Shown: positions 7,114 through 14,052 of the stretch, piece by piece | Layout of the letters: every line of letters starts with the position of its first letter | Position numbering within the stretch: position 1 is the stretch's first letter | DNA from: JAGOUY01 sp964541725 | Lineage (GTDB): Bacteria > Patescibacteriota > Patescibacteriia > 2-12-FULL-60-25 | Assembly (NCBI GenBank): GCA_964541725.1 | Contig: CAZIQG010000025.1 | Location: 1-15,509 of the forward strand | DNA: 15,509 bases | Direction of reading: 5' to 3' | Made by a program: the position numbers and the translations under genes | The notes under the pieces: generated by a model | Told to the model about the DNA's origin: nothing | Database searches by the model: none | Seen by the model: the letters and a program-made list of their open reading frames with translations, nothing else

Positions 7114-8016
7114 ATGTCAACTAAATCTATCTCAGGGGAGCCTTTCTCCCGCTCTCCTCAGCTGAGCGTGATTATTGTCAGTTGGAACGTCCGCGAGCTT
7201 TTGCGGGCGAATTTACAGCGTCTTTTCTCTCTTGCTGATACCGTAACGCGTGAGGTATTTGTGGTCGATAATGATTCGCATGATGGGACGGCGGAGATGG
7301 TGCGAGCGGAATTCCCTCAGGTTCATCTTATCACGAATGCGTGGGATGCTGGGTTTGCGGGTCCGAATAACCAGGCCTTGCGTTTAGCTCGGGGTGAGGT
7401 GGTTCTTTTGCTTAATCCGGATATGTTGGTTGAGCCGGGAGCTTTGGATGCTACGTATCGCATCCTTACTAACGATACGGGGATTGGAGTGATGGGGATT
7501 CGTTTGATTGGCCAGGATGGCCAACCGATCGGCTCGGTGCGGCGTGATCCGGATTTTTTATCTCAGCTCATGATCCTTCTCAAGCTTCCTCATTTGTTCC
7601 CTCAGATCAATCAGCGCTATCTCTATTCTGATTTTGACTATTCTCGCACACAAGATGTCGAGCATGTGCGGGGTTCGTTCTTTGCCTTTCGACGAGCGTT
7701 GCTTCAAACGGTGGGATATTTAGATGAGCGTTACCACCTATGGTTCGAAGAAGTGGATTATTGCAAGCGTGCGCGTGTGGCCGGTTTGCGTATCCGGTAT
7801 GTGGCGGAGGTGTCGGCGCATGACTATGTGGGTAAGGGGTTTGCACAAATGAAGCATTTGGAAAAACAGCGTATTTTTACCGCGAGCATGTTGTTATTTT
7901 TTCGTAAGTGGCATTCGTCTTGGCAGTACGCGGTGTTGGCTATTCTGAGGCCGTTTGCCTTGTGTGCGTCCGCGCTTTTAGATGTTCGTGATGCGGTGCG
8001 TTCTCATTATCTATGA
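7114..8016 (+). CDS. Family 2 glycosyltransferase (rhamnosyltransferase-like)
   Basis: A 300-residue GT-A fold enzyme expected to move a sugar from a nucleotide donor to a growing glycan at the cytoplasmic face of the membrane. The nucleotide-binding start is LSVIIVSWNVRELL (17-30). VVDNDSHDGT (50-59), AGFAGPNN (79-86) and LLLNPDMLVEPGAL (98-111), which carries the metal-binding Asp, follow in normal GT2 order. The acceptor/catalytic motif is WFEEVDYCKRAR in the last third. The layout matches WbbL-like rhamnosyltransferases, but donor specificity cannot be read by eye. The final ~35 residues are fairly hydrophobic and may touch the membrane. The stop (TGA) overlaps the start of the next gene by four bases (ATGA), a sign of translational coupling. 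Confidence 0.88.
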   Translation: MSTKSISGEPFSRSPQLSVIIVSWNVRELLRANLQRLFSLADTVTREVFVVDNDSHDGTAEMVRAEFPQVHLITNAWDAGFAGPNNQALRLARGEVVLLLNPDMLVEPGALDATYRILTNDTGIGVMGIRLIGQDGQPIGSVRRDPDFLSQLMILLKLPHLFPQINQRYLYSDFDYSRTQDVEHVRGSFFAFRRALLQTVGYLDERYHLWFEEVDYCKRARVAGLRIRYVAEVSAHDYVGKGFAQMKHLEKQRIFTASMLLFFRKWHSSWQYAVLAILRPFALCASALLDVRDAVRSHYL

Positions 8017-9827
8017 AATTAGCTTTGCAACTCACGTGTTATAACGGTGCGCGCTACTTGCCGTATTTGTTTGCGTCCTTGCAGCGTCAAACATGTAAGG
8101 AATGGGATTTGTATGTTTTGGACAATGCTTCCAGTGCAGAGGATAAGGCGGGAATTTTGCGCGCGATTGAGCAATCGGGTTTGTCTGTTGTGTATTTTCG
8201 CGTTGAAGAAAATATTGGGTTTGCCGGGGGGCATAATTATCTGTTTGCTCGACACACTCAGGCGTATGATGCGGTTCAGTTATTGAATGATGATGCAATG
8301 TTGGAGCCAGCGTTTTTAGAAACGTGTATACGATATCTTGAGCAGCAGCCATTTTGTGCATCTACGACCGGCACGATCTTTCGTTGGAATTTTGAGGCGC
8401 GTGACGAAGTGGGGCAAGGAAAAATGGAGGTGATTGATTCGCTTGGGATTACGATGGACTGGAAAGGATTTGTCTCGGATCGTGGAGCGGGTCAGCATAC
8501 TTCCGCTCTAAAGATTCCAGTGCAGCCCTTTCGGGTAATGGGCGTGAGTGGGTGTTTACCGATGTATCGCTTGTCGGCGGTGCGTGAGGTGAGCGTCGAT
8601 GGCTGTTTGTTTGATCATACGTTTACCATCTATAAAGAGGATGTGGATTTGGCTTTGCGTTTGCAGGCAGCTGCGTACGATGCCGTGGTCCTTCCGGCGG
8701 CACGGGCGTATCATCGACGTTCGTTTGGTCTGAAGTCAGTGAGTGTTGCGAGCGTTCTTCGTCCTTTGAATGATGCGAGCTTTTATTCCTATCGCAACCA
8801 TCTGTGGACGCTCTTTGTGCATGTGCCTTGGTGGCATCTTTTTACGTATAGAATCGGTCTTGTTCCGGCGGAGGTTATGAAAATGTTGTATTGGCTTGTG
8901 CGCCAACCTGTGTTTGTAAAACGAATGCTGCGTGACACGTGGCGTGAACGGATGTTTCTTTCTGAGAAGCGTGCGTTTGTCGCAACCCTTCGACGGTTGC
9001 CGCGACATGTTTCCGATACCCAGCGACCCAAGGTGGATGTCGCGATTGTAATGGTGAGCCATAATGACTTGAATCCTGATTGTCTTACCTCTGTGAAGCG
9101 AGCGTGCGACACGTCTTCGCTCAAGACGCAACTAGTGGTTGTAGACAATAACTCCCATGCCTATCATGCGAATGAATTGGTCGATGAATTTTTTCCTGGG
9201 GGAATGTGTTTGTTGCGTGAAGGGGATTTTGGGTTCGGACGCTCTTGCAACCTGGGAGCGCAGGCGATTGAGGCGGAATATTACTTCTTCTTAAATCCCG
9301 ATACGAAATTGGTGGATGAGAACATTATTTCGCGTTTGTATGCGTACTTGCAGGCGCATCCTAAGGTTGGGATCGTAGGGCCAAAGATTTTTTACTTTGA
9401 TGGCAGGTTGCAAGAGACGTGTCGACGCTTTCCGGCGTGGTATATGCCGTTTGTGCAGCGTACGGTGTTAGCACATACCCCCTTTGGCAAGCGCTATGCT
9501 GATCATTTTGCGATGCGCGATTATGATCATGTGATGGAGCGAGAGGTTGATTGGATGCAGGGATCCGCGCTTTTTATGCGGGGCGATGTTTGGAAAAAAC
9601 TTGGCGGGTTTGATGATCGGTTCTTTATGTATTTTGAAGATATCGATCTTTGTCGTCGTACAAAAGAACTAGGATACGGAGTCGTGTATTATCCAGAAGC
9701 GACATTGCAGCATTTTCATGGGAAAGAGTCGGCGCGAATTGCGAATTTCTTTAAGAACCTTATCTATAATCCGATTGCACGCGCTCATATTATTAGTTGG
9801 GCGAAATATTCGTTTAAGTGGCTTTAG
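8013..9827 (+). CDS. Two-domain (tandem GT2) glycosyltransferase
   Basis: A 604-residue protein with two complete family 2 domains. Domain 1 (about 1-245) has LALQLTCYNGARYL, VLDNASS (35-41), ENIGFAGGHN (66-75), the Asp motif LLNDDAMLEP (90-99) and KEDVDLALR (208-216). A linker of about 95 residues with an aromatic, hydrophobic part (WTLFVHVPWWHLF, 265-277) follows. Domain 2 (about 338-604) has VAIVMVSHNDL (343-353), VVVDNNS, GDFGFGRSCN (404-413), FFLNPDTKL (425-433) and YFEDIDLCRR (540-549). Both catalytic sets look intact, so the protein may add two sugars in sequence, as bifunctional GT2 polymerases do. It overlaps the upstream gene by four bases and the next gene starts 13 bases after its stop. 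Domain 1 has Asn-Asp-Asp where domain 2 has Asn-Pro-Asp. Confidence 0.88.
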   Translation: MKLALQLTCYNGARYLPYLFASLQRQTCKEWDLYVLDNASSAEDKAGILRAIEQSGLSVVYFRVEENIGFAGGHNYLFARHTQAYDAVQLLNDDAMLEPAFLETCIRYLEQQPFCASTTGTIFRWNFEARDEVGQGKMEVIDSLGITMDWKGFVSDRGAGQHTSALKIPVQPFRVMGVSGCLPMYRLSAVREVSVDGCLFDHTFTIYKEDVDLALRLQAAAYDAVVLPAARAYHRRSFGLKSVSVASVLRPLNDASFYSYRNHLWTLFVHVPWWHLFTYRIGLVPAEVMKMLYWLVRQPVFVKRMLRDTWRERMFLSEKRAFVATLRRLPRHVSDTQRPKVDVAIVMVSHNDLNPDCLTSVKRACDTSSLKTQLVVVDNNSHAYHANELVDEFFPGGMCLLREGDFGFGRSCNLGAQAIEAEYYFFLNPDTKLVDENIISRLYAYLQAHPKVGIVGPKIFYFDGRLQETCRRFPAWYMPFVQRTVLAHTPFGKRYADHFAMRDYDHVMEREVDWMQGSALFMRGDVWKKLGGFDDRFFMYFEDIDLCRRTKELGYGVVYYPEATLQHFHGKESARIANFFKNLIYNPIARAHIISWAKYSFKWL

Positions 9828-9840
9828 ACCCCTCTTTCCT

Positions 9841-11025
9841 ATGGAACCTTCTTCTTTCTCGTTGGATGCGTCGGCGTTGTGGCCTCGGGTTGCCGTGATT
9901 TATCTCACGTATAATACAAAAGATTCGGCGGTGGAAATTCCTCGCTGTATGACGTCTCTTGAGAAGGTGCGCTATCCGCTCGACCGTTGGGAGATTATTT
10001 GTGTCGAGAACCCTTCTGCGCATGGGGCAAGTTGGCCATTTATTGAGCGTGATTGGATGCCGAAGGCGGGGAAAACGTTGCCATCGATGACGATTGAAAA
10101 AAATATCGTCGATAAAGGCTATGCGGGGGCGAATAATGTAGGCCTTGAGATTGCCAAGGCGCATGGGTGTGACTATGTGTTTTTGTTAAATCAGGATACA
10201 GAAGTGGATCCGGATTTTTTACGGAATGCCGTGGCGCGAGCGGAGGCGGATCCTGCTGTGGGATTAGTGCAGTCCTTTGTTCTCTTGGGACAAACGAAAG
10301 ACCGAGTGAACAGCTATGGAAATGGCTATCATTTCTTAGGCTATGGGTTCGCGAAGGGCAACCATGCGCTTTTAACAGAGGTTGAAGCATCGCTTGCTCG
10401 TGAACGAGTATCGAATCCAGACCTGATTGTTCCAACGACAACGGGAGCAGCGCTTCTCGTGCGTTTGGCGATGGTTGAGCAAACGGGGTTGTTTGATGGG
10501 AAATTTTACATGTACCACGAAGACATGGATCTTTCCTTTCAGGCGCGGTTACAGGGATGGAAGGTGGTGGTTGATCCTTCGAGCGTCGTCTATCACTACT
10601 ACGTGTTTTCCAAGAGTATTAAGAAATTTTATTGGATGGAGCGCAATCGATTCGTATTTCTCTTGAGTTATTATAAGCTTGCGACCTTGTTTCTGATTGC
10701 GCCCATGTTTTTTGTGGTGGAGGCTGGCTCGTTTTTGCTGGCTATTCGCGGAGGGTGGTGGCGTGAAAAAGCGCGAGCCTGGGGATTTTTCTTGTACCCC
10801 TCGACGTGGGGTTGGGTTTCTCAACGACGCACGGCGATTCAGTCGTTGCGGCGTCTCACTGATCGTGAGCTGTTGAAATATGCAGGTGCTTCAATTCTCT
10901 TCCAGGACGGGGGAGAAGATGAGGCGCGTATTCGTGAGGATATTAATGGAGGACTTGTGACGCGGATCGCAAATCCGCTGATGGGGTTGTATTGGAAGAT
11001 TGTCTACGCGCTTGTTCGATGGTAG
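9841..11025 (+). CDS. Family 2 glycosyltransferase with C-terminal membrane segment
   Basis: A 394-residue GT2 enzyme. VAVIYLTYNT (17-26), IICVENPSAHG (52-62), KGYAGANNVGLEIA (92-105), the metal-site motif FLLNQDTEVDP (114-124), TTTGAALLVR and MYHEDMDLSFQARL (224-237) are in the expected order. Hydrophobic residues at about 272-303 form one or two membrane segments after the catalytic domain, then a basic and acidic tail without recognised motifs. ATG 9841 is chosen because the frame opens 41 codons upstream only inside the preceding gene, and those extra residues do not resemble a GT2 N-terminus. It closes the plus-strand transferase run and ends 4 bases from the stop of the convergent cupin gene, which leaves no room for a private terminator. 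Confidence 0.88.
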   Translation: MEPSSFSLDASALWPRVAVIYLTYNTKDSAVEIPRCMTSLEKVRYPLDRWEIICVENPSAHGASWPFIERDWMPKAGKTLPSMTIEKNIVDKGYAGANNVGLEIAKAHGCDYVFLLNQDTEVDPDFLRNAVARAEADPAVGLVQSFVLLGQTKDRVNSYGNGYHFLGYGFAKGNHALLTEVEASLARERVSNPDLIVPTTTGAALLVRLAMVEQTGLFDGKFYMYHEDMDLSFQARLQGWKVVVDPSSVVYHYYVFSKSIKKFYWMERNRFVFLLSYYKLATLFLIAPMFFVVEAGSFLLAIRGGWWREKARAWGFFLYPSTWGWVSQRRTAIQSLRRLTDRELLKYAGASILFQDGGEDEARIREDINGGLVTRIANPLMGLYWKIVYALVRW

Positions 11026-11029
11026 TATT

Positions 11030-11578
11030 TTATTTTTTATTCCGGATTTTGTTTAGAATTGTGAGGATTTCTGGTATTTCTTCTTGTGTTGGATGAACGT
11101 AATCATTGGCATCGTAAGGAGTTGAACTGAGCGCAACACAGGTTACGCGTTCATCTGTGAGAGGGAAGATGGCGTGATAAACACCGGCAGGAACGCGCAG
11201 ACGAGGGAAGGAGCCGTCTTCTAAGGTGTATGCAGGGATGTCGAGGGTATTGGTTGGTTTGTTGATACTCAGGATGAGAGCGTGTGTGGTTCCATGCGTG
11301 GGAGAAGTCGGTCGCATATCGCTCAAGATCCACAAGGCTGTTCCACTCATGGTGAAAAAGAGTTCGTTGAGGGTGCGGTGATAGTGTCCGCCGCGGCTTT
11401 GTTCTTGGCCATGTGCGGTAAAGGCATAGATATCTAACAACTGCTGGCCAAAGCCTTCAGGATTTTGGATGCCGCCGGGCAACATATGTATGACCCCTCC
11501 ATCGATGGTTCCAAAGGTTGACTGGAGCTCGACGGTGACCCCTTGGATGGGCGTTTCGATGGTTTTTATGGTTGGCAT
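11030..11578 (-). CDS. RmlC-like cupin, sugar-epimerase/isomerase family
   Basis: A 182-residue protein with the RmlC jelly-roll layout. RGGHYHRTLNELFF (62-75) is the RGxHYH signature and, unlike the shorter paralogue at 4656-5093, it keeps a His at the catalytic-base position. SGTALWILSDMR (78-89), RLRVPAGVYHAIFPL (126-140), a buried metal- or sugar-site segment, and STPYDANDYVHP (152-163) also match. It may epimerise or isomerise a 4-keto-6-deoxy nucleotide sugar, or be a dehydrorhamnose-3,5-epimerase-related cupin of unassigned reaction. The RmlD-like gene ends 9 bases upstream, so the two are very probably cotranscribed and act in sequence. There is no Shine-Dalgarno sequence. Which nucleotide the substrate carries cannot be judged. 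Confidence 0.75.
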   Translation of the reverse strand: MPTIKTIETPIQGVTVELQSTFGTIDGGVIHMLPGGIQNPEGFGQQLLDIYAFTAHGQEQSRGGHYHRTLNELFFTMSGTALWILSDMRPTSPTHGTTHALILSINKPTNTLDIPAYTLEDGSFPRLRVPAGVYHAIFPLTDERVTCVALSSTPYDANDYVHPTQEEIPEILTILNKIRNKK

Positions 11579-11587
11579 AGGATCGGG

Positions 11588-12436
11588 TTAGATTGAAGGG
11601 CGTTTCAAAAAAATGGCGAGCGCTTCTTGCCAAGAGCGGAGAGGGGGAAGTTTGGTGTTGAGGAGGATTGAGTATTGAGGACGTTTGGCGGGACGGGTGA
11701 GGCTGTTTGGGTCGCGAGGGACGATTGTAGTCGGCAGGTCTGAATCCTTGATGATGGCTTGTGCCCATTGGTTCCAGGTTGCTCCGCCCGTGTTGGCGAG
11801 ATGGTAGATGCCGGGAGCGGGAAAAGAGAAGAGGTGTGCTTCCATGTGTCTTACGACATCATCTACGAGGGTTGGGGAGGAGACTTCTTGGTCGAGAACG
11901 GGAACGACGGAAGATTTTTTGGCGTCATCGATAATAACTTCAACGAAACTCCGCTTGGCATTTGCTGAGGTAGCAGGTGCACCGTAGAGACGAGAGGTAC
12001 GAATGACGTACGCGTTGGGATGGTTTGCGAGCACTTCTTCTTCGCCGTTCCGTTTTGAAGTTCCGTAGATGTTGATTGGAGCGGGGGCATCCGTCTCGGT
12101 ATAACCTTCGGGTTTGGTTCCTTCAAAAACGTAATCGGTCGAGAAATGAAAGAGGGGGATGTTTTTTGCGGCGCTCGTGAGGGCGAGGAGGCGAGGAATC
12201 TCCGCGTTTACCAAAAAGGCTTCTGCAGGCTGTTCTTCGGCTTTGTCGACCTGGTTATAGGCGACGGTATTTATGATGAGATCCGGTTTGCGCTCGCTTA
12301 GGAGCAGTTCTAACCCTGTTGGGTCGGATGGTGTTAGGCTTTCGCGACCAGGAGCGATGATGGTATGAGAAGAAGCGAGCTGCCGCAGGATGGCGGTGCC
12401 GAGGCGTCCAGAGCCGCCAAATAGCAAAATAGTCAT
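11588..12436 (-). CDS. rfbD: dTDP-4-dehydrorhamnose reductase-like (RmlD family) oxidoreductase
   Basis: A 282-residue short-chain dehydrogenase/reductase of the RmlD group, which reduces a 4-keto-6-deoxy nucleotide sugar with NAD(P)H. From ATG 12436 it opens with MTILLFGGSGRLG, the cofactor loop at 7-13. PDLIINTVAYNQVDKAEE (51-68) matches the RmlD stretch N-x-A-A-Y-T-x-V-D-x-A-E. STDYVFEG (99-106) and IYGTSKRNGEE (123-133) carry the Ser/Thr-Tyr-Lys catalytic set. VIRTSRLYG follows, then late GIYHLANTGGATWNQWA. The frame extends 57 codons upstream, but those residues have no family likeness and overlap the divergent L31 promoter. TTGACA and CATCAT, 18 bases apart, lie just before the chosen ATG. 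No RmlB or clear RmlA partner is in the window, so the natural substrate may be the CDP-linked sugar made by the neighbouring block. Confidence 0.85.
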   Translation of the reverse strand: MTILLFGGSGRLGTAILRQLASSHTIIAPGRESLTPSDPTGLELLLSERKPDLIINTVAYNQVDKAEEQPAEAFLVNAEIPRLLALTSAAKNIPLFHFSTDYVFEGTKPEGYTETDAPAPINIYGTSKRNGEEEVLANHPNAYVIRTSRLYGAPATSANAKRSFVEVIIDDAKKSSVVPVLDQEVSSPTLVDDVVRHMEAHLFSFPAPGIYHLANTGGATWNQWAQAIIKDSDLPTTIVPRDPNSLTRPAKRPQYSILLNTKLPPLRSWQEALAIFLKRPSI

Positions 12437-12441
12437 GCTGT

Positions 12442-12471
12442 ATGATGGCGTCAGGACTCGTTCATTGTCAA
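12442..12471 (-). promoter_or_regulatory. Candidate promoter for the RmlD-like/cupin operon
   Basis: On the minus strand a perfect TTGACA (12466-12471) and CATCAT (12442-12447, 4/6 match) are 18 bases apart, with the ATG only five bases after the -10 box. This predicts a leaderless or near-leaderless mRNA and supports ATG 12436. Confidence 0.5.
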
Positions 12472-12552
12472 TTTTTGCCTGGGATCCCTGTGGGTGAGTT
12501 AAACGACGTTTTGTCTTATAGCTAAGCCAAAAAAGGACGAGGGCAGGGGAGC

Positions 12553-12580
12553 TTGCTTTTTTGGCTAGATCTGCTAAGCT
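12553..12580 (+). promoter_or_regulatory. Candidate extended -10 promoter for rpmE
   Basis: TTGCTT (12553-12558) and TAAGCT (12575-12580) are 16 bases apart, and the -10 box is preceded by TGC, an extended -10 element. The ATG follows 13 bases later, giving a very short leader without a ribosome binding site. Confidence 0.4.
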
Positions 12581-12593
12581 ACGCCCATTGTTT

Positions 12594-12908
12594 ATGAAAA
12601 CCGACATCCATCCAACGTATTATCCGAATGCCAAAGTCACCTGTGCTTGTGGCAATGTCTTTACTGTTGGTTCAACGGTAGAAGATTTACGCATTGAATT
12701 GTGCTCTGTTTGCCACCCTTTTTACACAGGTAAACAGAACTTTGTTGATGCGTCCGGACGTATTGACCGCTTTGTGGCAAAATCCCAAGCGTCTGCGGCT
12801 AAGGCGGGCACGTCTCAAGGCAAGAAGGTCAAGAATGCTAAACGTGCAGAGCAGAAGGCAGCCAAAAAAGCGGCTCAGCCAGCCCTCGAAACCGTAGTCG
12901 AGGCGTAG
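12594..12908 (+). CDS. rpmE: 50S ribosomal protein L31
   Basis: A 104-residue large-subunit ribosomal protein. MKTDIHPTYYPNAKVTCACGN at the start, STVEDLRIELCSVCHPFYTGKQ and GRIDRF are classical L31 sequences. Cysteines at 17, 19, 37 and 40 form the zinc site of the C+ type. The core is about 62 residues, as in other bacteria. The remaining ~40 residues are an Ala/Lys-rich extension ending in ALETVVEA, probably disordered and RNA-binding. ATG 12594 is chosen because it starts exactly at the conserved MKxDIHP; an in-frame TTG 11 codons earlier lies in the promoter. An intrinsic terminator follows the TAG by 15 bases, separating it from prfA. Confidence 0.97.
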   Translation: MKTDIHPTYYPNAKVTCACGNVFTVGSTVEDLRIELCSVCHPFYTGKQNFVDASGRIDRFVAKSQASAAKAGTSQGKKVKNAKRAEQKAAKKAAQPALETVVEA

Positions 12909-12917
12909 ATCCGTTGC

Positions 12918-12923
12918 TATACT
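12918..12923 (+). promoter_or_regulatory. TATACT box immediately before the rpmE terminator
   Basis: TATACT sits one base before the left arm of the terminator hairpin. If it is a -10 box, transcription would start inside the hairpin's left arm and disable the terminator, giving prfA its own promoter. No convincing -35 is seen. A second box, TATACC at 12963-12968, lies four bases before the prfA ATG. Confidence 0.3.
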
Positions 12924-12963
12924 CGGTGCGTGGAGATGACCTCCCGCACCGTTTTGGTTTTTT
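12924..12963 (+). terminator. Intrinsic terminator after rpmE
   Basis: CGGTGCG (12924-12930) pairs with CGCACCG (12945-12951). An inner GGAG/CTCC pairing lies next to one bulged T, and TTTTGGTTTTTT follows. It starts 15 bases after the rpmE stop and ends nine bases before the prfA start. Confidence 0.85.
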
Positions 12964-12972
12964 ATACCCAAT

Positions 12973-14043
12973 ATGTCTTTGATTGATCAAGCCAAGCAGG
13001 CACGAGTTGCCATGCAGGCAGCCGAAGCACGTCTCAGTGATCCGGTTGTTCTTGGCGATCAGAAAAAATTGAAGGAAGCATCGATGGCCTACAATCGATC
13101 TAAGGACTTGGCGGAGGTAGGGGGGGTGTTTCTTGCTCTTCAGGAGGCGCTTGTGGAGGCGAAGGAGGCGTTTCAATCTGAAGATGCAGAGATGAAAGAG
13201 ATGGGTGGAATGGAAATCCAGCGACTTGAGCCTGAGTTGCAAGCCGCGAGTGAAGCGTTTGAGCTTTTGTTGATTCCGCCTGATCCGCATGATCAGAATG
13301 ATGTCATTATTGAAATTCGTGCGGGGGCAGGTGGGGATGAAGCCGCTTTGTTTGCGGCAGATTTGACGCGCATGTATTTACGGTTTGCGGAACGACGTGG
13401 TTGGAAAACAGCTCTCATTTCTGAATCGAAGAACGAGGTGGGTGGCTATAAAGAAGTGATTTTTGGGGTGATGGGCGCAGGGGCGTACGGCTGGCTTAAG
13501 TTTGAATCGGGTGTGCATCGTGTACAGCGTGTGCCGAGTACGGAAAAACAGGGGCGTATTCATACTTCTACGGCCACAGTTGCGGTTATGCCTGAATTGG
13601 AAGAAACGGAAGTAAAGATTGATGCCAAGGATTTGCGTATCGATACCTTTTGCTCTGGAGGAAAAGGAGGGCAGTCGGTGAATACAACCAAATCCGCAGT
13701 GCGTATTACGCATATTCCGACCGGGATTGTTGCGAGTTGTCAGGATGAGCGTTCGCAGTTGCAGAACCGTGAGCGTGCCATGACGATTTTACGTGCGCGT
13801 GTGTGGGAAGCAGAAGAGATAAAGAAACGTGCAACACTGGATGCAGATCGTCGTTCTCAGATTGGGAGCGGAGATCGTTCTGAGAAGATTCGCACCTATA
13901 ACACGCCGCAAGATCGTATTACGGACCATCGGATTAAGAAATCTTGGCATAACATTCAATTGATTTTGGATGGTGAGCTGGATCCGCTTGTGATGGCGGT
14001 AAAATCAGGGAAGAAGGGGAGTGAGGATGAAGATGATGAATAA
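12973..14043 (+). CDS. prfA: Peptide chain release factor 1
   Basis: A 356-residue class I release factor that reads UAA and UAG in the ribosomal A site and triggers peptidyl-tRNA hydrolysis. The acidic N-terminal domain is followed by EIRAGAGGDEAALFAADL (114-131). The codon-reading loop is GVHRVQRVPSTEKQGRIHTS (180-199), where the tripeptide is PST instead of the usual RF1 PAT. The catalytic loop has GGQ at 232-234, within SGGKGGQSVNTTKSAVRITH. CQDERSQLQNRERAM (256-270) and RSEKIRTYNTPQDRITDHR (302-320) are classical RF1. Length is normal (about 360). The last residues EDEDDE are an acidic tail. The methyltransferase gene prmC, which often follows prfA, is absent. A nucleotidyltransferase gene begins 9 bases downstream instead. 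Confidence 0.97.
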   Translation: MSLIDQAKQARVAMQAAEARLSDPVVLGDQKKLKEASMAYNRSKDLAEVGGVFLALQEALVEAKEAFQSEDAEMKEMGGMEIQRLEPELQAASEAFELLLIPPDPHDQNDVIIEIRAGAGGDEAALFAADLTRMYLRFAERRGWKTALISESKNEVGGYKEVIFGVMGAGAYGWLKFESGVHRVQRVPSTEKQGRIHTSTATVAVMPELEETEVKIDAKDLRIDTFCSGGKGGQSVNTTKSAVRITHIPTGIVASCQDERSQLQNRERAMTILRARVWEAEEIKKRATLDADRRSQIGSGDRSEKIRTYNTPQDRITDHRIKKSWHNIQLILDGELDPLVMAVKSGKKGSEDEDDE

Positions 14044-14052
14044 TTTATTATT

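Noticed and set aside
8011..8022. UGA reassigned as glycine or another amino acid, as in some candidate phyla
   Set aside because: No in-frame TGA occurs in the long coding frames, which would be unlikely if UGA were a sense codon. The one terminal TGA fits a normal ATGA overlap, although TAG two codons later makes that single case weak proof by itself.
9718..9840. Upstream start of the third transferase, overlapping the tandem GT2 gene
   Set aside because: The 41 extra residues are a shifted-frame reading of the previous gene's end. ATG 9841 begins right before the GT2 fold.
12437..12607. 57-codon N-terminal extension of the RmlD-like protein
   Set aside because: It lacks family likeness and overlaps the divergent rpmE start and promoter. 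The cofactor loop begins right at ATG 12436.
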